NCBI RefSeq assembly: GCF_902459465.1
Contig: NC_047063.1
Location: 21,249,055 to 21,313,054 of the forward strand
Length of the DNA stretch: 64,000 nucleotides
Origin: Asterias rubens
Taxonomy: Eukaryota; Echinodermata; Asteroidea; Forcipulatida; Asteriidae
Reading direction: 5' to 3'
Shown: positions 58,188 through 64,000 of the stretch, in pieces
Layout of the letters: every line of letters starts with the position of its first letter
How positions within the stretch are numbered: the first letter of the stretch is position 1
The notes under the pieces: generated by a model
What the model was told of the DNA's origin: nothing
Databases searched by the model: none
The model's input: only the letters and a program-made list of their open reading frames with translations
Program-made: the position numbers and the translations under genes

Positions 58188-58294
58188 CTAACTTTCCGTA
58201 TTGAGCCACCACTTTTCCCCTTATTTACAAAAAGGGATATCTCATTGAGGTAAATTAGATTTCATATCGAATGAAAAAGTGGTGGTGCCATATG
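58188..58294. mobile_element. MITE family K, copy 3
   Basis: ACTTTCCGTATTGAGCCACC to GGTGGTGCCATATGGAAACT with the core AAAGGGATATCTCATTGAGG. 107 bp. Confidence 0.7.
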
Positions 58295-60472
58295 GAAACT
58301 TATTATTTTTCAAAAACACCAATAGGCCTATGTTTTGCTTTTTTGAGTCAGCCAATCATTCAATCCGAGATCCTTCGATCAACTTGAATATCATGAAGTC
58401 TCGTTTCAGACTCATGCTAATTTCCAACACAAATTTGCGTTTCAAAATGTCTTTCATACCTCCCGCCCTTCCATGTTGCTCCATGCTCTTCTCAGCTTAC
58501 AATGTCCTAAAGCATGCGATGTGCCACCGTCTTGTCTGCATTGGAGGTATCCAATTGGCTGCACTGTAAATACTCCCGGGTAAAAAATGACCTGGATTCC
58601 GCCCGTTAGGCCTGCCTATTTTTTGGTCAGTTTGACCCGAAAGTCTGCCTTATAAAAAAAATAATTAAAAAAATGGTTCAAACTGACATAGAATCTGAGT
58701 CAATTTTTTAAAACCAGTTTCCGAGTCAATTTGACACGGAAACAGGTCAGGCTCAACGAGACCAGGGCGTCATTTCGGACCGTGAGTTTTTTTAAAAGTT
58801 TTTTTTAGTGACAGCATTAGCGAAACTACAGTTCTGAGTTTCACCGATACAACAACTGCTGATGCCTATAAATGTTTTGCCTTTTCAGTTATTGCCAATA
58901 ATCTAGTTCAAGTGCGTTCCCCTAATACCCCTCTTTATCAAACAATAAGGTACTGTCCTCTCACAACCAAAACATTAGGGAAGCGTTCCTACTTCTTTTC
59001 TTTTTTCAAAGAGTGACCTTAAGTATTCTTCATGAGGCTGTCGTGTGGTGGATCGGAGGTGATGTTGGCCGCGTCCAACTCTGTTAACCTAAAAAGTAAC
59101 CCTTGATTTTGCTGAGTGAGGACTCAGGTGTAGCGACACTTTTTTTTCAGAAGATTGATGTTATAGTGTACCTAATTATGAGCCTTGGTTATGGGCGGTA
59201 ATAACTCTTGCATGTGCCTGCCCACGAGTAAATTTTTCCCTTCACTGTAAAAAGCTGTGAAACTTGTAGGTATTTTTCGTGTATTTTTGAATAATTAACA
59301 TTTTGCCCTATATAAACTCCCATCATATGCTTATTTATATTATTTGTGAGTTGCAGTACCCATACCCATACATACAATTTAATTTCCATGACAATGCCCC
59401 TTGCGGGCATTTCTGGACAAGTTCAGTGACACTCAGTGCAACTAGATCAATGGCTTATGGCGTAAATTTTCATCACACGCCAAGTTCATGATACATGCAT
59501 AAAATAAAATAAAATAAAAAACAACAACAGCAACAACAACAACAACAACAACAACAAAAACACTATCGGGTTGTAGCTATAACATGCACTTGGTACATAA
59601 TAGGAGCTCCAAACAGAGCCCCAATAAAGTCTGATTGATCTGCGTTTTAGGGACAAGAACTACTAGTAACTAATAGCTTACACTCCCAAGAAGTTATCAG
59701 GCCGACATGTATAAACAATTAGGTTTGCCGGGCTGAATAAAGGATTTGAGCTGCCGTGGGCAAATAGCCCCCCCCCCCCCCCCCCCCCGCTTACCTGAAT
59801 GAAAAATATTGGAAATAACAATAAGTTAAAGACCAAACTTCGAAAAACGGTCACCGCAATTCATTTGGCAAAGTTGTCAAAATCACAAAAACTTCTAACA
59901 TTCCCACATTTTCTTGGGAAGTGTCAAAACCCCCGTGAACAGGGTAATGCACCGGTTGTGATTATAGGAAATGTAGGTGGCCTTTAGCGTTATCCGTATT
60001 GTGTGTGCACGATATACGCCGCATGGGCAGTGCACAAATCCTCCACACAGCAGGCTTGCAGTATGTAGTGCAGTATAGTACGCGTACGGTCACTCGCACA
60101 CAAACTATCAAGGTGTTTTTTCGTGTGGGTTTTATTGGAACATGCTTTTTCCAAGGCCTCCGAAAGGGCCAAAGCACACAAGGAAGTACATGCATAGAAA
60201 TCTCACTGTGACCAACATTGCAGGAGTTGCTGCAGTTCTCTGAAGTCATTTTAAAATATCGATCGGAGGAGATCTTTGTCTCTCGTTAATTTGATCATCT
60301 TCGAGTTGAGAGGAGCTAATTTTCAGAAAGTGCAAAGGCTGTTATTGCTGTCCAGTCGTCAGCTGACAAAAACACACTGCTCGGTTTGACATCAACAACC
60401 GGCGTTTATTAAAATAGGTCATCGTGACTTGCACAAATTTTAGCAGAAAACGGCAAAGTTTTACTCACTGAC
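58295..60472. other. Intergenic sequence
   Basis: No recognisable coding. Contains a run of TTTGACCCGA / GTCAATTTGACACG-type words at 58615-58745, a (CAA)n microsatellite at 59519-59562, and a poly-C run near 59769-59788. Confidence 0.55.
59519..59562 (+). repeat. (CAA)n microsatellite
   Basis: Run of AAC/CAA triplets following an AAATAA tract. Confidence 0.8.
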
Positions 60473-60493
60473 ATGGCAAGTAATGGAACCGAG
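60473..60493 (+). CDS. Possible first coding exon of a gene leaving the window
   Basis: ATG in favourable context (CTGACATGG) followed by seven codons (MASNGTE) and a strong donor GAG|GTATGTATG. No second exon is identified in the remaining 3.5 kb, and the product is unknown. Short start exons like this are common in animal genes but also arise by chance. Confidence 0.2.
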
Positions 60494-62023
60494 GTATGTA
60501 TGGATGAGAGACAAAAATACTGGGCTGTGGGTATCAAACAATTTGTGCGTACCATTCCTGTTTTGTACTTTTTAGGTGTGTTTTAGGGGGAAGGTGATGG
60601 TTGGGGTTTTCACCATGCATGACCGGATATTGACAGTCACCGCACAGTCATGATGCTGGTGACAGTGGGTGTGATGGGGGAGTGGCTGGGGGCTGATTGC
60701 AAATGGCTGGCTACATCCATGGGCTGACTGACTGAGCTGTCTATCTCTAGCTACATGTAGGATGCTCTAGATCATGAAGTCCAGAGGGGGTGGGGGCTGG
60801 GGTTGGCTGTTGACCATGGGCCATGGAGAATGAGCATTAATTATTGGTTTTTAATTTTAGTGTTTTTTATGAAGTATAATAAAATTGGACCATGGTCATG
60901 GACTCGGAGGAAGGAAAGCTCATCAATGTTTGGAACAAGGATGCCTCTGTTGTAGATATATTCAAATCTCTGACCTTACTCTATATGGTGTGACAAAGTG
61001 GTGTGACCATTGTTGTGTGGATGGCGAGATTACACTCACACAAGCACAGTCCTTGCTTTATGCTGTATCATGCATTCCAGCCTAGTGTCAATAAACTGTG
61101 CACTGTCATCCTCCACAGCTCTTACATGTAGGCCTATGTATAAACATGGAGGTAGAAATAAACATGCATTAGGCAGGGTTGATGACAGTAGGCCCAGCAA
61201 TGATACATAAATACACTCACATGAGTTGCTCTCATATCAGTGCCCTGCTCTGAGCTGTGATGATTAATGGATCTGAATGATCTGCTGTTAACCCTGTACT
61301 GGAACTGTCTTCTATTTCAAATGCATACATCCATCTACACTGTACTTTCCTCCTATTACCAACAGGCCTAATGGTCGGTTTTTAAAATGCTTCCAACAAT
61401 ACCGAGTGACCAATTCATCTTTTTTGTTAGTGTCAAGAATAGAAATAAGATATTGTATAGGGCCTAGGCACTTAAATAGGATTAAACAAATGGGTACAGG
61501 TAAAAACAAAACGCTGCATACTCTGCCTTTAATTAAATTCCATAAACTGTGCCTCTAAGATTAATTATAAATCACAAATAAATCAACTTGAATCACTTAT
61601 TTTTAGTCATAAAAAGAGACAGATTTAAGGTTCCCTACTCTCTTCAGTTTAAATTCCCATCAGAGATGTAGGCAGTGCTTCATTTCAGAGTTGTATTTTG
61701 ACAAATTTTTAAACCAGGAACTTCCTGCACTTATATTTCCGGATGCAGCCCCTGGCATAAATTCTTATTATGGTAAACCTTCAGTCCAGACATGTCAGTC
61801 AGAGCAAACCTTGTGTCCCTCAGGGTAACTTGCAGAGTGTAGTTTCATTTCTAACAACTTTTTGCACATTTCTTCGGTTTTCATAGTACAGTAGGCCTAT
61901 AAATACAGGGTGAGTCAAAAAGAAGTTGACCAAGATTTGTGATTTTGTAACAAAACAACAGCTGACGCCCAAAACCCCAGTGAGTGAGGCACATAATATT
62001 TTAAAACAAGCATTCTTCGGGGG

Positions 62024-62412
62024 AAAGGGACACTCGACACTATTGGTAATTGGTAAAGACTAGTCTTCTCACATGGTGTAACTCAACATGCATAATGTAA
62101 CACACCTGTGAAAATTTGAGCTCAATTGGTCGTCAAAGTTGCAAGAGAGTAATGAAAGAAAAAACACCCTTGTCACACGGAGTTGTGTGCTTTTTGATGT
62201 TTGATTTCGAGGCCTCAAAATCTAATTCTGAGGTCTCAAATCAAATTTGTGAAAATTACTTCTTTCTCAAAAAGAAATACGATAAATGTACTTCAGAGGG
62301 AGCCGTTTCTCACAATGTTTGATACTATCAACAGCTCCCCATTTTAATACTCGTTCCCAATGTTTTATGCTAATTATTTTGAGTGATTACCAATTGTGTC
62401 CACTGCCTTTAA
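62024..62412 (-). mobile_element. Family P MITE, subfamily A, inverted copy
   Basis: GGGACACTCGACACTATTGG at the left, TCCACTGCCTTTAA at the right (TTAA 62409-62412), hairpin present. Confidence 0.8.
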
Positions 62413-62473
62413 AAAAAAGCAATGACACAAATTGATAATTTCTCAGAGAAGTTATGCCTGTTTTACTGAAAAT

Positions 62474-62652
62474 GGGCGACCCTGTTAGTTTGCAAAGTAA
62501 AAGAAAAACCACGTAATTTCGAGGCATACTTGTGTGGATCATTATATTCTACTTTCAAAACATCAAGATCTAACCATGCATTTTTCATAACAAACGGTTT
62601 CAAAGACTTTTCATTGACCAACTCGCACGATCCAAAGCACTGGTTTCTTTAA
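62474..62652 (-). mobile_element. TTAA fold-back family F, single arm
   Basis: Matches the right arm of 18911-19302 (AATTTCGAGGCATACTTGTG, AACAAACGGTTTCAAAGAC, CCAACTCGCACGATCC), ending TTAA at 62649-62652. The left arm is absent. Confidence 0.7.
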
Positions 62653-64000
62653 AGCCCCTGGAGTTGTAGTTTTAACTATCTACGTATAAGGAAGAAATCT
62701 TCATGTTGTAGTGGTTGTTGAATTTCGTGGTTGTTGTCTTCACATACTGTAGTCTCTGAGTGAGGCATAAACTGTTTACGCACTTCCAGCCTTTATCAGA
62801 TCGCAAGTAGTACCACATAATGGCTACAGGGTCAACAGTGAAGGGATCCAGGAAAGCACCCATACCTTATGCGCGTATGCGATAGCCAGGGTGTGGTACC
62901 GGAACAAAAATTGCTATCGGATCACCCTTGTCATATTTTTTTACCAAAAAGAAAGGCGTTACCCAAAGTTTTTCGCAATGGCAATCAGTTTGTTACATGT
63001 AAATTATACCCAGATTACAATTTTGAGAGCATTCTACACTCACCAGTTTGTATGATACGGTACTCATTAAAAATGCAGACGTTGAACTGTTTTTTTAAAA
63101 TTATTTTTAATTTTTTTATTTGGAAGCTCTTGGTCAAACTGCATTGAAAGTGTTGAACATGCAGGGGCCTCGACAGATGGCAATTATTGTGGATGGATGA
63201 AGATTAAAGCTTGGCATGGCCATCACTATCCCTAATTTTATGTACATGGCCAACAGCAAAAATGCAAGTCACTACCCAACCAGGGTATCATACCTACAGT
63301 ACACCAGTGGGAATTTTATGATCTTCCACACACTACAAAAATCACTAGACAATGAAAAACTGCATATAAATTATGATATATTAAAAAAATGCTTTTGCCG
63401 AACCACAAATATTTTATATTTAAGTGAATTTGGTTGACAACTGTAGTAATTTTATGAACTTGAAGTCAAAGCCTGGCCTTGAAGTTCTGCATATTATGAG
63501 TATTGTTATTAAATTATTTTTGGTCTGAAAGTCTCTCTTGTATTCAAATAGATAACTGCTGCACAAGATCTAATCAGTTTTGCTACTCAACCTAAGGATT
63601 AACAAAACATGTTCATCTATCAGTATTTGCATCACAAGGCCACCCAAGGTCGAAATATGATTGCAAACTTATGAGAAAGGAATTAAAGGGCACGAAAGAA
63701 AGAAAGAAGAGTACAGTTTGCTTTTTGCTGCATTGTGTTTTCAGAAACTTCACAATTATTACCCTTTGATTTTGAATGGAAGTAAATGCCAATATTCTAG
63801 TAGTTCAATAAACATACCCTACCATCTGTCAAAAATCTAAATTGCCAGTAGACCTACTATATTACAAATAGAGATAAAGAACCTGATTACAACGATCATG
63901 CGATGTCAGTGATTGCTATGGATCAGTGCTTGCATGTCTGCTGACATTTAAATATAAAGTAAATATTGCTTTAAAATGCAAACATATCGAGGGCCCGTTT

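Larger units (their letters stand above)
60494..64000. other. Possible first intron or intergenic DNA
   Basis: AT-rich. Apart from the two MITEs listed (62024-62412, 62474-62652) I see no exon or RNA gene. Open frames near 62869 and 63216 lack family resemblance. Confidence 0.5.

Overview
The window is eukaryotic DNA from an animal: genes split into short exons with GT-AG introns, tRNA-derived SINEs, LINE 3' ends and very many short non-autonomous DNA transposons. The two recognisable proteins (a sulfonylurea receptor and a CRELD protein) are metazoan. I think an invertebrate deuterostome is likely, probably an echinoderm and perhaps a sea star, because the abundant ~380-bp TTAA-flanked element looks like one I associate with sea-star genomes. 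That species call is inference.

Region 435-28419 (+ strand) holds a complete 31-exon ABCC-family gene. The 31 exons splice in consistent phase to a 1,566-residue protein with the layout TMD0-L0-TMD1-NBD1-TMD2-NBD2, closest to the sulfonylurea receptors ABCC8/ABCC9, the regulatory subunits of K-ATP channels. Its introns hold a LINE fragment, SINEs, minisatellites and many MITEs.

Region 28420-32263 lies between two tail-to-tail genes. It is nearly all repeats, including a tandem duplication with (TTG)n tracts.

Region 32264-52123 (- strand) holds a CRELD gene (cysteine-rich with EGF-like domains). Ten shared exons are followed by two alternative last exons of identical phase. The near one (39845-40044) encodes two membrane segments, as in CRELD1. 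The far one (32264-32472) encodes an acidic tail ending in REEL, an ER-retention signal, as in CRELD2. One gene therefore appears to encode both protein types. About 1.5 kb upstream lies an exact ER-stress response element (CCAAT-N9-CCACG). The intron that separates the two last exons carries a 48-bp minisatellite inside a fold-back element and a 104-bp satellite.

Region 52124-64000 has no gene I can name. It contains the CRELD upstream region, a possible lone ORF near 57.4-57.9 kb, a retrotransposon fragment, and a very short possible first coding exon at 60473-60493 of a + strand gene running off the window.

Repeat landscape: I counted 26 full or partial copies of one TTAA-flanked MITE family, two further TTAA-flanked fold-back families, three TA- or TIR-type families, and no intact transposase. 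The elements are almost all in introns and intergenic DNA. One abuts a CRELD splice donor.
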